NCBI GenBank assembly: GCA_003024785.1
Contig: PUQB01000027.1
Location: forward strand, 938,046-1,002,045
Direction: 5' to 3'
DNA from: Selaginella tamariscina
Taxonomy: Eukaryota; Streptophyta; Lycopodiopsida; Selaginellales; Selaginellaceae
Length of the DNA: 64,000 bases
Position 1 is the stretch's first letter; each line of letters opens with the position of its first letter. Shown in pieces: positions 45,868 through 58,200 of the stretch. The position numbers and the translations under genes are program-made. Under the pieces are notes generated by a model. That model was not told the origin of the DNA. It worked only from the letters and a program-made list of their open reading frames with translations, and did no database searches.

Positions 45868-47615
45868 ATGGCGGATCCAGGAGTGATTCAACAGGTATAG
45901 TGATCTGAGCGCCTGTGTATGTGCGAGAGAGAGGGGTACATTCTGATCTGTGACGCCGTTGAAATTTCTGCATTCCGGAAATTAAAATCAAGCTTATAGT
46001 GAATGTAGTACTTCTGTGAGATTTATTGGACTACATTTTTGTAGTTGTAAATAGTATTATATGTGTAAGATTGTATTCTTGATATATTTTCATATCATTT
46101 ATTTAGTTGCACTCTCTAGTTTCATATTTGTGTGTCTTAACAACCAGACACAGTAAAGTGCAGATGTTAGTAAATTGCAACTCATTATGAATGGTTTTTA
46201 CAGTGTATATCATCTTTTATCATGCTTAAACATTGTAATTTCCGTCAATGATAATTTATATATGGATTGCATTACAATACGCATAGAATATGTATGTATA
46301 TCAGCAGAAAATCTTTGTATGTGCACACACAAACACACACGATTGTTGGCTTGCAGGTAGTTGAGAAGCAGGTCCTGACAGTTGCAAAGGCGATTGAAGA
46401 TCAATTAGACGATGAGATTACAAAGCTCGATAAACTTGAAGATGATGATATTGAGAAGTTACGTGAACAGCGTTTAAAGCAGATGAAACAAATGGCTGCT
46501 AAAAGGCAAGAATGGATTTCACAAGGTAATTATAACCGAATGCTAACCGAATGCTATTTATTTATTTATATGCAATATTCATGATATCGGCATATATACG
46601 TAGCATACATATATGCAATGTGATATATACACATAGATTATGCATGAATATTGATCTGTAACATATTTAAGGTCACGGGGAGTACCAAGAGATTCTCTCT
46701 GAGAAGGACTTTTTCTCGGTTGCCAAGGCTAGTGAGCGTGTGGTCTGCCATTTTTACAGAGAAAACTGGCCATGCAAGGTACTCCTTTTCTTCTTGTTCT
46801 TTTTCATACACATATGGAAGTTATTATGGCTCATATAATAATACCATGTCAAGAATATATAAGAGAAACTGATAGTTTAAGTAACTTGTTATGTTCATTT
46901 ATGTGATCAAGAGTTAACACTCAGGTGATGGACAAACACTTGAACATTCTTGCAAAGCGACACCTGGAGACTAGGTTTGGGAAAATCCACGCGGAGAAGA
47001 GTCCCTTCTTAACGGAGAGGCTTAAGATCGTCGTGCTGCCAACACTTGCTCTTATTAAGAAAGGAAAGGTTGATGACTATGTGGTAAGTGTCTGTCCCCC
47101 CCCCCCCCCCCTCTCTCTCTCTATATATATATAAAGACACACACACACACACACACACGCATATTGTTTCGTGAATAAGCGTGATTAACATATTAAACTT
47201 TGTCTAGCTTCATAATACATTAGCTTTTGCTGTACGTGTTCAAACATACACATGCATGAATTTAGACCAGTTTGACATGCATTCTCTTAGTATACTGTAT
47301 GTACACTGATCTATAGATGTATATCTAGACTGTTATCTGTACACACACACACACACGAAGGAGCTAATACTCCCCATTTTGTTTATATATAAACACATAC
47401 GCACGCACCTCATATCACGCCTATATTGTGCATGACAGGTGGGATTTGATGAGCTGGGTGGAACTGATGAATTTAGCACAGAGGATCTTGAAGAGCGACT
47501 TGCCAAATCGAACATAATAATGGCAGACGGAGAGAGCTCTATTACTAGGCCAAAGGACACTATCAGAAGAAGTGTACGCCAAAGTAATCATAGCGACTCC
47601 GATTCAGATGAGTAA
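45868..47615 (+). CDS. Thioredoxin-fold protein, TXNDC9 / phosducin-like 3 family
   Basis: Exons: 45868-45894, 46357-46525, 46672-46778, 46925-47083, 47439-47615. The joined frame is 639 nt (212 aa), the usual size for the family. The N-terminal helical part (VVEKQVLTVAKAIEDQLDDE, DDDIEKLREQRLKQMKQ) precedes a thioredoxin fold with GHGEYQEILSEKDFF, VVCHFYRENWPCK (a single Cys at the TXNDC9 position, not a CxxC), HLNILAKRHLETRFGKIHAE, VLPTLALIKKGKVDDYVVGF and DELGGTDEFSTEDLEERL. The tail is Ser/Asp-rich. TXNDC9/PLP3 proteins bind the CCT chaperonin and affect tubulin folding; that role is carried over from the family. The start MADPGVIQQ is a 9-codon exon with a conserved-looking donor. Confidence 0.94.
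47096..47158. repeat. C16 run followed by (CT)n-(TA)n-(AC)n in an intron
   Basis: Directly after the exon 4 donor site of the TXNDC9-like gene. 16 consecutive C (47096-47111) are followed by CT, TA and AC tracts. Length calls in such runs are often wrong. Confidence 0.95.
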
Positions 47616-47748
47616 TAATTAGTTAATCTTAGCTTGACATTCATATTTATAAAACTACATTATTTAAGCATTATGGAGAGGTGGTGTGTGTGTGTGTGTG
47701 TGTTATGAATGGCATACTTACATATCAGTGATAGAGATAACATCAAAA

Positions 47749-47788
<40 letters not shown>

Positions 47789-48882
47789 GGACATATAACG
47801 TATAGGATCACAGACAAACACACACAGGTAGATATGTGTATCTGCGTACGGATATATGTATACGTGTATACACATACGGGCATTAAACGAATAGCATTCC
47901 CATACATCAATCCAATCAGTCACTGTTATTTGTTTAATTGCCAAAAGAAAAATTGTCACCACTTGAACAGTCTTGTCCCAATATTCCCATCATTTTAGGA
48001 TTATTCACTTACACTTCACACCACATTTACACACTTTGTACCTCAGCCACATACAAAAGTCAAATTACCTCGCTTTCACACTTAAAAGCTTTATCTCAAC
48101 TTATACCTCATATTTTTAGATATTTATAATAATTTAATTGATTTTAAATTATACTATTTCATTTAAGTTTATCCTATACTCGTTGGCCCGCATCCAGTTA
48201 TTTAGTTATTTTAGTTATTACAGGCTAACATGTTAATCCATGTGTAATGTTTTGTGTGTACTTTGGGCTTGATGCTGTATCATACAAAATGTTCTTGTGT
48301 TCTTGGGTACACTGGATGATACTTAGTAGATGCATGTATATGTTAGTTCTCACTTCCCAATGAAGACAAACTTCTGGATGAGTATCTATTATATGTGTGT
48401 GTCTGTGTTTATGTATGCATCTACACGTGTATGCAGTGTACATGTGATGTAATGTGCTGTGATATAGTGGGAACATGCCTTCTTTCTAGGAGACAAAGCA
48501 TCTGAAGGAGATATAAGGATAAATGTGTTTTACAATGAGGGTATGTCTATGTTTAATTATATCTATATAGTGGCCATACATACATACATGATACATGTGT
48601 ATGCGGTGTGTGTGGGTCACCAACAACAGCAGAGAGCAGTTGCAGCAGGAAAAATAAACCTATAATTTTTCAACTGCTGTTATGTCAAAATCTGGTCAGC
48701 CAACCAATGCATGGGTGTATATATATACCATACACTCGTGTGCCACCTAAAGGCTGTCTCTGCATACTATATGTATTATATAATATATATAGTATAATAC
48801 ACGTTATTTGTTATAATCTCCTGAATCATTTGTGTATGTACAGCGAGCTTATACGATGTACTGAAGTTGATGTCTCCAGGAA

Positions 48883-48914
<32 letters not shown>

Positions 48915-49387
48915 ATGGTTTTACACAGTAGTCAATTTCTCATATCTTTGGTCAGATGAAAAATTCTCAATCATAATACTTTATGAATGTTTGCTTGCAC
49001 GCATCACGTTATTGTTATCATAGGAATGCGTGTGATTTTTTTTCCTTATTTGAATTCGTACCGTCGGATGGTACAGTTTGACGGCCGGGATGCCGTTATG
49101 CGTCTGTTTGGTTTTCCCGTTGCCACGTGGCGCCTTCCTATTGTATCGGATTCGGCCCGGTTTCGGTGGCCGTAAGGCGTGTTTCTTCCTCCTTTATGGA
49201 GAAACAGGGGAGGGAGGGAAACACATAAGATCAGGATCCATTCTTCAATTATAATGCAATTAATTCATTCTTTCAATGATTTTTAGCATTATTCCATGGT
49301 TATATTAGCTCGATTAATTCATTCTTTCAATGATTTGTAGCATTATTGCATTAGCTCGATTAAAGTATATAGGCATCAGTAGATTGA
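47616..49387. other. Intergenic with microsatellites and probable promoter of the VAN3-binding-like gene
   Basis: (GT)n is at 47684-47702, (CT)n at 47751-47784 and (TA)n at about 48888-48915. A GC-richer segment at about 49060-49180 precedes the gene. An imperfect tandem duplication with 'aattcattctttcaatgatt' (period about 54 bp) lies at about 49258-49360. No other gene was recognised. Confidence 0.6.
49124..49129. promoter_or_regulatory. G-box CACGTG
   Basis: A palindromic CACGTG in the context gccacgtggc, about 260 bp upstream of the VAN3-binding-like start codon, inside a GC-rich island. G-boxes bind bZIP and bHLH factors. Its use here is not shown. Confidence 0.45.
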
Positions 49388-51336
49388 ATGTACACTACAA
49401 CTGAGATAATGAGGGACAAATCCGATTCAAGAGTGAGCCTCATACATCTCCAGAATATACAGGAAGATGCACCAATCAGTTTTCTTCCCTGTCCCGAGTG
49501 TCTGCTTCCTGAGCCAGATAAGCCAGAGGAGCCCATTGAGTTCCTGTCGAGATCCTGGAGCATCTCAGCCATTGATCAAGTCGCGAAATCTCCACCAAAG
49601 GCACCCAGTGTTCAATCCTCGACTGATACTTCTTTTGCTTTTGCACCTTCTATGACTTCACAGATGGTCATGGATCGTATAATGGTATGCTTGTACATAT
49701 ACACTGTGTATATTTTTCTTAAAAGGCAATATTTTTGTCAGGAACATTCTCTATTTTCTGCTCCTAGACGGAACTCTCACAGCAGTGGACCGTTGATATA
49801 TCAAAATAATGGTATACTTCCAAGTCCGCCTCCCTCTCCAAAACGAACAGAGGATCATCAGGTAGTCCATAATACACCTCGTGCATGTGTGTGTGCGTGT
49901 GTGTGTGTGAGAGAGAATGATGAAACTTTTTGTTGGGTTTGTTGTAAGGCGTGCTAATTTTAAGTATTATTTACTGTTATTCTAGTGTAGTACGAGTACC
50001 TAGATTCTTGTTTTAGTTGTTCGTAGTTGATCTCTTCAATATTTTGATTATAAACTTTATATATTGATGTAACGGTACATGCTTATTTGGGATGGTATCC
50101 TTTTAACATACACACATGAACGTATACACATACATATGTACACATGGACATAGAGAGAGAGTTTAATAACAGTTCAGCAAAGATATAATAGAAACATATT
50201 ATTTCTGCAGTCAACAGTGGTCAACAGTTGTCAACTGCGAGGAGGAAGATCAGTAGGGAGATGGTTCAAAGACATGAAGGAGAAGAAAAAGGAAGTGACG
50301 CGTGCACACAACGCACAGATCCACGCAGCAGTGTCCATGGCTGGGGTTGCTGCAGCAGTCGCCGCAGTTGCTGCATCTACGGCTGCCACTGCAACTGCGA
50401 CAGACGAGGCCTCGAAGACGAGCATGGCAGTGGCGTCAGCGGCATCCCTTGTCGCTGCACAGTGTGTTGAGATCGCACAGAATTTGGGAGCTGACCACGA
50501 GCACGTTTCACACGTCGTTAGCTCCGCTGTCAATGTGAAAACTGCCGGTGATATCATGACACTCACAGCTGCAGCTGCTACTGGTTAGTCAGTCTCTGTA
50601 TCTGGGGAAAATATAACATGCGTGTGTGCCTGTGAATGCATATCTATAACCACCAAACTTGTAGCTTTGCGGGGAGCAGCAACACTGAAAGCGAGGACGT
50701 TAAAAGATGCAAAGAATCATGCTGCAGTGACACCGTACGAGAAGAATGAGTTGGCTTCATCAGAGGACGGGGAAACCGAGTTCTACACTCTAGAACTCCT
50801 TGCACGCGGCTCTGAATTCCTTAAACGCTCCAAGAAAGGTGCGTGTGTGTATGTGTGTGTTATGAAACTTATATCATCTTAACATCAGGAGAGCTTCATT
50901 GGAGGTTGGTATCTGTCTATGCAAATTCCAATAGCCAGGTAAGGATCTTAAACTCGTACTTAATTAATCTAATTATACTTTTAATCATGAAACAGGTTGT
51001 TGTGAAAGTTCGGAGTAGGCATCTGGGCTTAAGAAAGAAAAGAAAAGGTGTGATTTCTATAATATATAGTATTAATCTTATTTAATCAATATGTAAGCAG
51101 GTATAGTATTAGAAGTGGATGGGAATATTCCAGCATGGCCAGGGAGGGAGCTGTTGGGGAATGGAGAACAGAGGCATTACTTTGGATTAAAGACAGCAGC
51201 AGGTGTTCTAGAATTTGAGTGCAGGAATGAGTATGAACACAAGCTTTGGACACAAGGTGTGAGTCATTTGCTAAACCTCTCTAAACAGCATGCATTAGCG
51301 TTAACCACTACAAATGAACAAAATGTGAATGGTTAG
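49388..51336 (+). CDS. VAN3-binding-protein-like (auxin canalisation domain plus PH-like domain), 433 aa
   Basis: Exons: 49388-49684, 49742-49861, 50211-50583, 50665-50838, 50889-50938, 50996-51047, 51101-51336. They sum to 1302 nt in frame. The motif [19 protein letters not shown] (about residue 50) and SHSSGPL mark the N-terminal DUF828/auxin-canalis part. [20 protein letters not shown] leads into a long Ala-rich helix ([53 protein letters not shown]). The C-terminal PH-like domain holds [43 protein letters not shown] and [20 protein letters not shown]. In Arabidopsis the relatives bind the ARF-GAP VAN3 and act in PIN traffic and vein patterning. An alternative start is the ATG at 49409. 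Confidence 0.94.
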
Positions 51337-52247
51337 TTTTTGTTTAGCTTTTTATTGACTCATTGTAACTTCCCGTTTCTAACCACTCAAGTAATTATAA
51401 AGTCTTAATTTCTACTTTCATTTAATATTATAGTTCAGATAACTATTTAAACAAAGTTTTAAACTGTAGAATTTTTCCTCCTTGATGAATGCAATACATA
51501 TCTTAAGTATTCACACACACACACACACACACATTCAGACAACACACATCCACACACTCTCCCTGATAAAACAACTACGAAGGACGTGTATATTTCTATC
51601 GTATTACAAATAAGCAGATATTACAAATATACAGGTCTGCTTAGTATATGTATAGGATCGTTGTTTTCAAAAATGTATTTTGTATAAATAGGACATTTAA
51701 TTATGTAAAAACTCTACAAGGAAAGCTAATATAATTGTTAATTTATAAAGAAAATTTATTGATAAAATTGCAAATATCACCACAGTCAATATATATATTG
51801 CCAATGTACTTACATTGCAGCGATGGAAAACTAACACACGCAGATACACACAGGATCGTAAATTGTACAAGTCTAATTAGCATTTGTCCAGAATATATAG
51901 TAAAAATAAACTTTAGTTAAATTAATTTAAACTTTAAATTTATTTTGTTTGAAAGTATATTATAAGAATATGTATTAATTATTTATTTCAATTTTAAATT
52001 TTTATTAAAAGGTAGAAACTTAGGATTTACTAATCACATCTCAACTGTTAAATGTATTAAAATATATTTTAATTTGTTTTTTGAAGGAAAGAAAAAATTC
52101 CAATATTATATAAAGTTATATATTATTTGGCTTCTTCAAACTTTAAAAATTAATAACTTATATTTAACCGCTAAAATTAAAAAAAAAATTTACGGATTAA
52201 TTTGATTTGAGTTTTAAAAAATTATAGAATCAAACATAAATATTTTT

Positions 52248-52383
52248 AATTACTTTTATGTTTAACCTGTATTCGATGGTTCAGCTTCGTTAACTTCATA
52301 TTTCAATGCATTACTTTAATTACTTTTATGTTTAACCTGTATTCGATGGTTCAGATTCGTTAACTTCATATTTCAATGCATTA
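52248..52383. repeat. 70-bp direct tandem duplication
   Basis: Two copies start with 'aattacttttatgtttaacc', ending at matched positions 70 bp apart. They differ at about one base (ttcagcttcg versus ttcagattcg), so the duplication is recent. Confidence 0.95.
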
Positions 52384-53289
52384 TTTTCGTACGGCAATGC
52401 TACATATATATCCTCATTAAGAATGTTAATTATAAAACATTAAAATTTAATTTTTTAATTTTTATTTTTAATTTAGAAAATTTTATGTACATTTTTATTT
52501 ATTAACATATTATTTATATTATTATTTTTCAAAGCCAACCTGATTTTCTTTTAAAAAGAATCGTATCTTAAAAAATTAGCTTTTGTGTTCAAATGACTCA
52601 ACATTTTAAAACCCTAATTTTATTTTTGATTTTTTAAATTTAAGTTAGGGTTTGGTTAACCTAATAATTATTTAATTTTTCACCAGATTTGATGATTATT
52701 TAATATAATAACTAAAATAATTAAAAAATATTAATAACATCCTATAATTAAATTAAAAGCCAGACATAATATTTCAGTTTTATTGAGTCACTAAGTATGA
52801 AAATATTCCATAAAATCATGCTCTCTTTTTGAATTTTAATGAATTTTCTTTAATAACCTTAATGAATTATGCAAGTCATGTATCATAATTAATATTAATT
52901 ATATTATTATATAATCTTAAGTGAGTAGTTATCTGAGCGTGGCAAGCAGCACAATAATAAAATTACATATAATTTGGTAAATGTGTAAAAGATCTATTTA
53001 TTTACCAGTTTAAGATGTGGGAGAAACTATTGAAACTACTTACATTATGAGTATTGATATTTATTCCAATAAATATTAGACTTAATATATATTATAATAA
53101 AGTAAAACTAAAGAATTCAAACTAAAACTTCTGAACTTCATTTTTCCAATAAGACCTTAAAACTAAACTAAATTAGTATGTAATTACTTAAACTTAAAAC
53201 TTTTAATAATAAACTCCATTTTCATCATCACTTTTGTCCACCTATCATAAATAAAGATATAATTAATAATAAATTAATCTAGTTTATCT

Positions 53290-53760
53290 TACATGGCAAA
53301 GTACAGCATTCCACATCAAATATGCTAAGACACACCTGTGTGTAGTGTGAATTTAATCTGATGCTAAAGAATACATTATAGCTTTTCTGTGTTCCAGAAT
53401 GCACATTTGAAGTGCATTTTTCAATACATAAACACTCAGTATTGGATCTTCCCCTGCCAACTGCATGTGGCAATCCATGGGAAATGAGATTTGCCCAGAA
53501 AGCAACAGGGGAGACAACAATCTGTGCATTGTGTGAATAGGCCACAGGCAAACAAAATCAACATGTAGCCCCAGAAAAGATGCACATATATAAAACCCTA
53601 CGTGTGGGCTCCAATAGTCGAACAAGGCAGAACATGTAGAACAGAGTCGCTGCCCCGTGCCAATGGAGCCACAGATCTCACTCTAGCATCCGCGTATAAG
53701 CAGGCTGCGGCTACTACGCAACGCACTCATTAAAGACGCAACCCTAAATCTATCAACCCT
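53290..53760 (-). other. GC-richer island with telo-box-like motifs, possibly transcribed
   Basis: Stands out from the AT-rich surroundings. At its right end 'gcaaccctaaatc' and 'caaccctaatcc' resemble plant telo-box promoter motifs. A 90-codon minus-strand frame (53353-53625) contains HMQLAGEDPILSVYVLKNAL but matches no family I know. It could be a short gene, a non-coding RNA or an old gene fragment. Confidence 0.25.
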
Positions 53761-54108
53761 AATCCAAATTTATTTTATTTAACTATTTAAACCCTTAATC
53801 ACAATGGAATATTCTTAATTAAACACAGTGTTGAGTTTTTACTTTTAATAAATCAATAAATATTTCTCGGGAGTTAAATACATACACATGCATATTCATT
53901 TATATATGTTATTATTCTAACCGTTTTAGCTTTTTAACCCGTTTAAAATAACTTTTCTTTTTAAGTTTTATTATAAATAAATTTCTTATAAATATAAACT
54001 AAAGAATCTTTTTAATCTGATTGTTTTTCATTTTAGATAATTTTTTTATTAATAAACGAACCATCTAAAGTTTTTTCTATAGAGGATGTTAATTAAAAAT
54101 TTAACTTG

Positions 54109-54167
54109 CGTGTGTGTGTGTGTGTGTGTGTGTGCGTGTGTGTGAGAGAGAGAGGAGAGGGAGAGAG
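54109..54167. repeat. (GT)n-(GA)n microsatellite
   Basis: An interrupted GT tract passes into a GA tract just downstream of the DOMON gene's stop codon. Confidence 0.9.
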
Positions 54168-54247
54168 TACAAAAAACGTAAGGCCTCAGTTATTGTACAA
54201 ATAAACAGAGCTATATAATAAAAGAGGAAGTCTGTCAATGGAAGGCT

Positions 54248-57200
54248 TCAGTGAACTTCCATGCCCCGTGAAGGGGGCTGACCATTCGCTAACAACTCAG
54301 CAGAATCATCCTCCTCATCACTATCTAAAACATGCACCTGCCCCTCTACACTATCCCATGCCACGGAATCCCCTCTCCCGACTTTCCCCTTGTTCCAAAA
54401 TTGTCTTAACTCCATATACCCAACAATCCCCACAACCATCAATAGCCACGCTAACAAAGCCCACTCGAATCCCCTAACATGCTCTTTCCCATAAATCTCC
54501 GTTAACAAAGACATACCAGTCACCAAAGTTATTAGTCCCAGGACCAGAGAGGCCCTTCCAGAGTATATATGTAAATACTCCCACACTATCCTTCCTTGAG
54601 CTTCTTTCTTTGGACGACAGTATGCGTTTAAGGGCTGCCAGAGGACTAGGAGCATTGTCGTTAAGCCGAGTTAACGTGTAAGCTCTCTGTGTGGAGTCCT
54701 CGTAGCTCGGCTGCTGCAAATACGAAGCCAAGTGCCATCACCGTGACTCCAGAGTATTGTAGATAAGTGTGTGCTTGAAACCATACATCGTTCTGAAGTG
54801 CTTGAGGTATCTAACGAAAACACGGTTAGTAAAACATAATGAATATAAGTATAAACCTGTGTAAATATCTCTCTTATAAGCGTACCTCGCAGCAGCAACT
54901 CCACCAGGGAAGAGAATGCCCCACGCAAGAAACATCATGAACCCATGAACGACAAGAACCGGCTTAACTTCCCGGTCAGCTTCAGCTGCACCTTTCTCTA
55001 AGTAAACCAAGGTAGCCTTCCTGCTTGTCCGATCATGCATGTTTCTATCCGAGGGGTAATTGGCATCCCATTTAGCTCCCATTGCCCATACAACCTTCAG
55101 AGGCACGGATGGATCCACCACATTCTTCTTACATATCTTTGTCGTTAGACGCACACACAGGCTCCAAACCCCGGCTAAACTCGAAGCTCAACGCTCCCTT
55201 CTCGGCAACGCACTTCTTATCCCACAGTGTCTCGCTTTGGGATGTATATTGCTGGCATCCCGTCCATCAATCCAGTAGCTTTTACATACCCAGTACCATC
55301 TGCCCCTACCCAGCCAATATATGCAAAAGAGTTCACCATCCCTCTCCCAAAAGCAATTGCGAGATACCCACTCTTCCGCTCACCCCGTACTGCAAACGAG
55401 ATATTGGTTCCTGTCATTGTCCAGAACAAGGTAACCTGCTGCTCTGCAAGTAGAACGCTACTGTTGTACATGTCCGAAAGCCCACCATCGACCACCTGTA
55501 TCTTCCACCCCATCTTCCGCTCGAAAAATGCTTGGTAATAAACTTCATTCGGTGTTGTCCGATTCGGAAGCCACATCATCGGGACGGATGAGATGGGACA
55601 CCGTGTGAGTCCGGTCCACCGGCATATATGGTCTCATTCGGGTTAGATGCTCCACCAACCGGATCTGAGGTCACATAGAAAGCAACATCATATCCGGCTT
55701 GCACAGAGAACACAACCGGAACCCCGCGCTCAACCTTCAGTACCGGAGACTCCTGCTTGTTAATGTATATTACCTTGTCAGGATTTGGTGGATTTGGATA
55801 GTGTATAGCTGAGTCCACAGTTACCACTAACGGGGAGCCTCTGTCTGCGACTATCGTATTGGAGGGTTCAATCTCCTCAGCTATAAGTGGCCCGGTACAC
55901 TTATCAACGGCTTGTCCGAGAGCAAACCTGGTGTGTCCGAATGCGACTCTCCCAGGACCTCCGTGGTTCTGTGGCCAGTAAAACGGACGGATACTATCTG
56001 GTGGTTTCAACGGACCGAGCGCCCAGACCACGGTCATAACCGAGTTCACATCCACTGACACATCGAAGCTCGTGTTCCGGCTCTCAAGCAGACGGTTATA
56101 CCTTACAAGTGCCACCCCGTCAATGTGCTGCCCGTATACGTCTTTCACCGAGTTTGAGTCAGTGGTGTTATCGTAGAGGTAATCTGGACATACCCCGGAG
56201 GGATTCTGGAAGTCCCAATTGCACTCACTGTATTTAGAAATGAAGTAGTCCTCGGCAAAGGCCGTGTCTCGGTCCTTGAAGCCGGCTACTACAACGTCAG
56301 AGTTGAGCATTAAATAGTTGGTCTTGTTCGGGTCTGCCCATCCGAATGCCATGTATCGAGTCTCCGGTATGATTGCCTCGAGTCCAATATCCACTGAAGA
56401 GTTGTCCGGAAGGAGGGTCCATCTCATACGGTAATGTGCGCTAAGCTCCAGGCAGTTATCAAAAACTGTCCAGGGAAGTGAAGGTTTGGAGTCTGCGATG
56501 TTTCCTGCGCAAGAATAAAACTGCATGAATATCTCAAATAGTAATGCAAAGAAAATTATGATATTTACTAAGGGCTAACAATAATGAAAATTATATGAAT
56601 ATTTGTTATGCCAAAGATCCGCACTCATATATCTGTCATTATACTACTGTATTAAGTATTTGTTTTTCAAGTTTTTGTTTATAGACATACACAAAGACGC
56701 ACTCGTAATGTAAATGTTGACATTTAAAAAAGAGCGACACACACACACAGACACCATACAAGAGTCATGTATCTATGTTTCTGTGATACTCAATATATAC
56801 CCACATAGATGCTCAAACAATTTTTTAAGTTCTTTGTGGAAACCCACACACGTATCTAGTGTATGCCGCAGCATATGACCTATGTACATTAAACACGATA
56901 TCGTTTTTACATATGCATGTGAGTATATATAATACCTGCTGATGAAGTGTTGCGAAGAACGACGTGACCAAAGTCGGAGGCGGTGGCTTTATCCCAGACA
57001 CCCAGCACAGAAATCTGTTCCCAAGTTACATTCTCCAAGAGCTTCACTTGAAACTCCACACTATCAAAAGTCTGGTTCAATCTAGACTCGGACACCGCAA
57101 ACCCATTTGTAAGATTCTGAAAGTCTGACCCGGCAGCACCCCACCAGAAGACATCGTCCGAGCCACGAATCATGTCAAACCCGTACACAGTGAACGTGCA

Positions 57201-57436
57201 ATCGTCGAGGATTGTGATCCGTCCCGTAACTGGTGCTGTACCATTGTGAGATGCCCTGAAAAGCCCACAAGAGGACTGTTCTTGGAGCAGGCATCGCTGG
57301 CTGCTGCTCGGATTGAACAAGAACAAAGGAGAAGCAATGGCAATATGTACAGTAGAATGCTACAATTTGGCGAACCTGTATGAGGATCAGCGATCCTCCT
57401 CATTTCTTCCCCTGTACTACTCCGGACCGATCGCAT
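54248..57436 (-). pseudogene. DM13-DOMON-cytochrome b561 protein gene, with six frameshifts
   Basis: Three exons on the minus strand: 56936-57436, 54886-56504, 54248-54810 (GT-AG). A signal peptide or anchor (SILLYILPLLLLCSCSI) is followed by a DM13-type domain (DDCTFTVYGFDMIRGSDDVF), a first DOMON domain (MAFGWADPNKTNYLMLNSDV), a spacer, a second DOMON-like part (ERKSGYLAIAFGRGMVNSFA) and a cytochrome b561 domain with the heme-region helices LVVHGFMMFLAWGILFPGG, VWFQAHTYLQYSG, LVLWQPLNAYCRPKK and EYLHIYSGRASLVLG. The order matches Arabidopsis At5g54830-type proteins, thought to move electrons across membranes. The frame breaks near 57223, 55582, 55238, 55142, 54792 and 54672, with no other disabling changes seen. 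It is either a young pseudogene or a consensus error. Confidence 0.85.
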
Positions 57437-58200
57437 TCCGATCTGGATCTCCCTGTTTCTAGGGCTCTAACGACGCGGTTTAGGGTTCTTCTAACAAACA
57501 GCGCATTTTTTAAAATTTCTAATATCTGATTTGAACAAATTCAAAAGTGTAAAAGTTATTTTTGATTAAATTTTTTAACCATGATACTAAAGATAAAAAA
57601 AATGCATAAATACCCCAAAATATGGTTTGAAATTTTAAATGTTATTTAAAAACAATTATATTGAATATATATATTTTATAAATTAAATATTAAAAGTCAA
57701 TATTTATAAAGTCTTGTACTAGTATTTAGAATATATACATTTCTATATTTATTAATCTGAATCACTCACTCTTATATATAAGTTAAAGTTTTGAGATAAA
57801 TAATATATACATTTTTATATTTCTTAATCTGAATCACTCACTTTTGTATAAGTTAAAGTTTTGAGATAATATAATATATATATTTTTATATTTCAATTTC
57901 TCACATTTGTGAAGATGAGGTCTTATAAAGCGCCTGGATTTATGTCTTTTCTTTTAGATTTAATTTTTTCATTATTTAAATACGTTAAATGTATACTTTT
58001 TTCTCATTCGTGGCTGTGTCACATGTGAATTATTTGTTTGTAAAGTAGTTAATCATAATGCTATGCAAATGTAATTAAATAATAAGACTTAATTAATGGT
58101 AGCATTCACAACTTATGGTGTTATTCTTTCTACTCCCACTATCAATCCTATACTGTTTAGTGGGTCTTAAAACTTAAGATATATGATTTTAAAGTTATTC
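57437..58200. other. Upstream region of the DOMON gene, AT-rich
   Basis: A telo-box-like ttagggttc lies at about 57480, 45 bp upstream of the ATG. A duplicated phrase 'ttttatatttcttaatctga' / 'tctgaatcactcactcttat' occurs near 57735-57860 and again near 59780-59870, so it belongs to a dispersed repeat flanking the gypsy remnant at 58.2-59.5 kb. Confidence 0.45.

Larger units (their letters stand above)
51337..54247. other. AT-rich intergenic DNA
   Basis: Contains (CA)n at about 51510-51532, a 70-bp tandem duplication (52248-52383), a GC-richer island (53290-53760) and a (GT)n-(GA)n tract (54109-54167). The remainder is AT-rich without recognisable genes. Confidence 0.5.

Noticed and set aside
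50217-50588. Minus- and alternate-frame open reading frames over the Ala-rich exon of the VAN3-binding-like gene
   Set aside because: Shadows of exon 3; GC-rich Ala codons keep other frames open.
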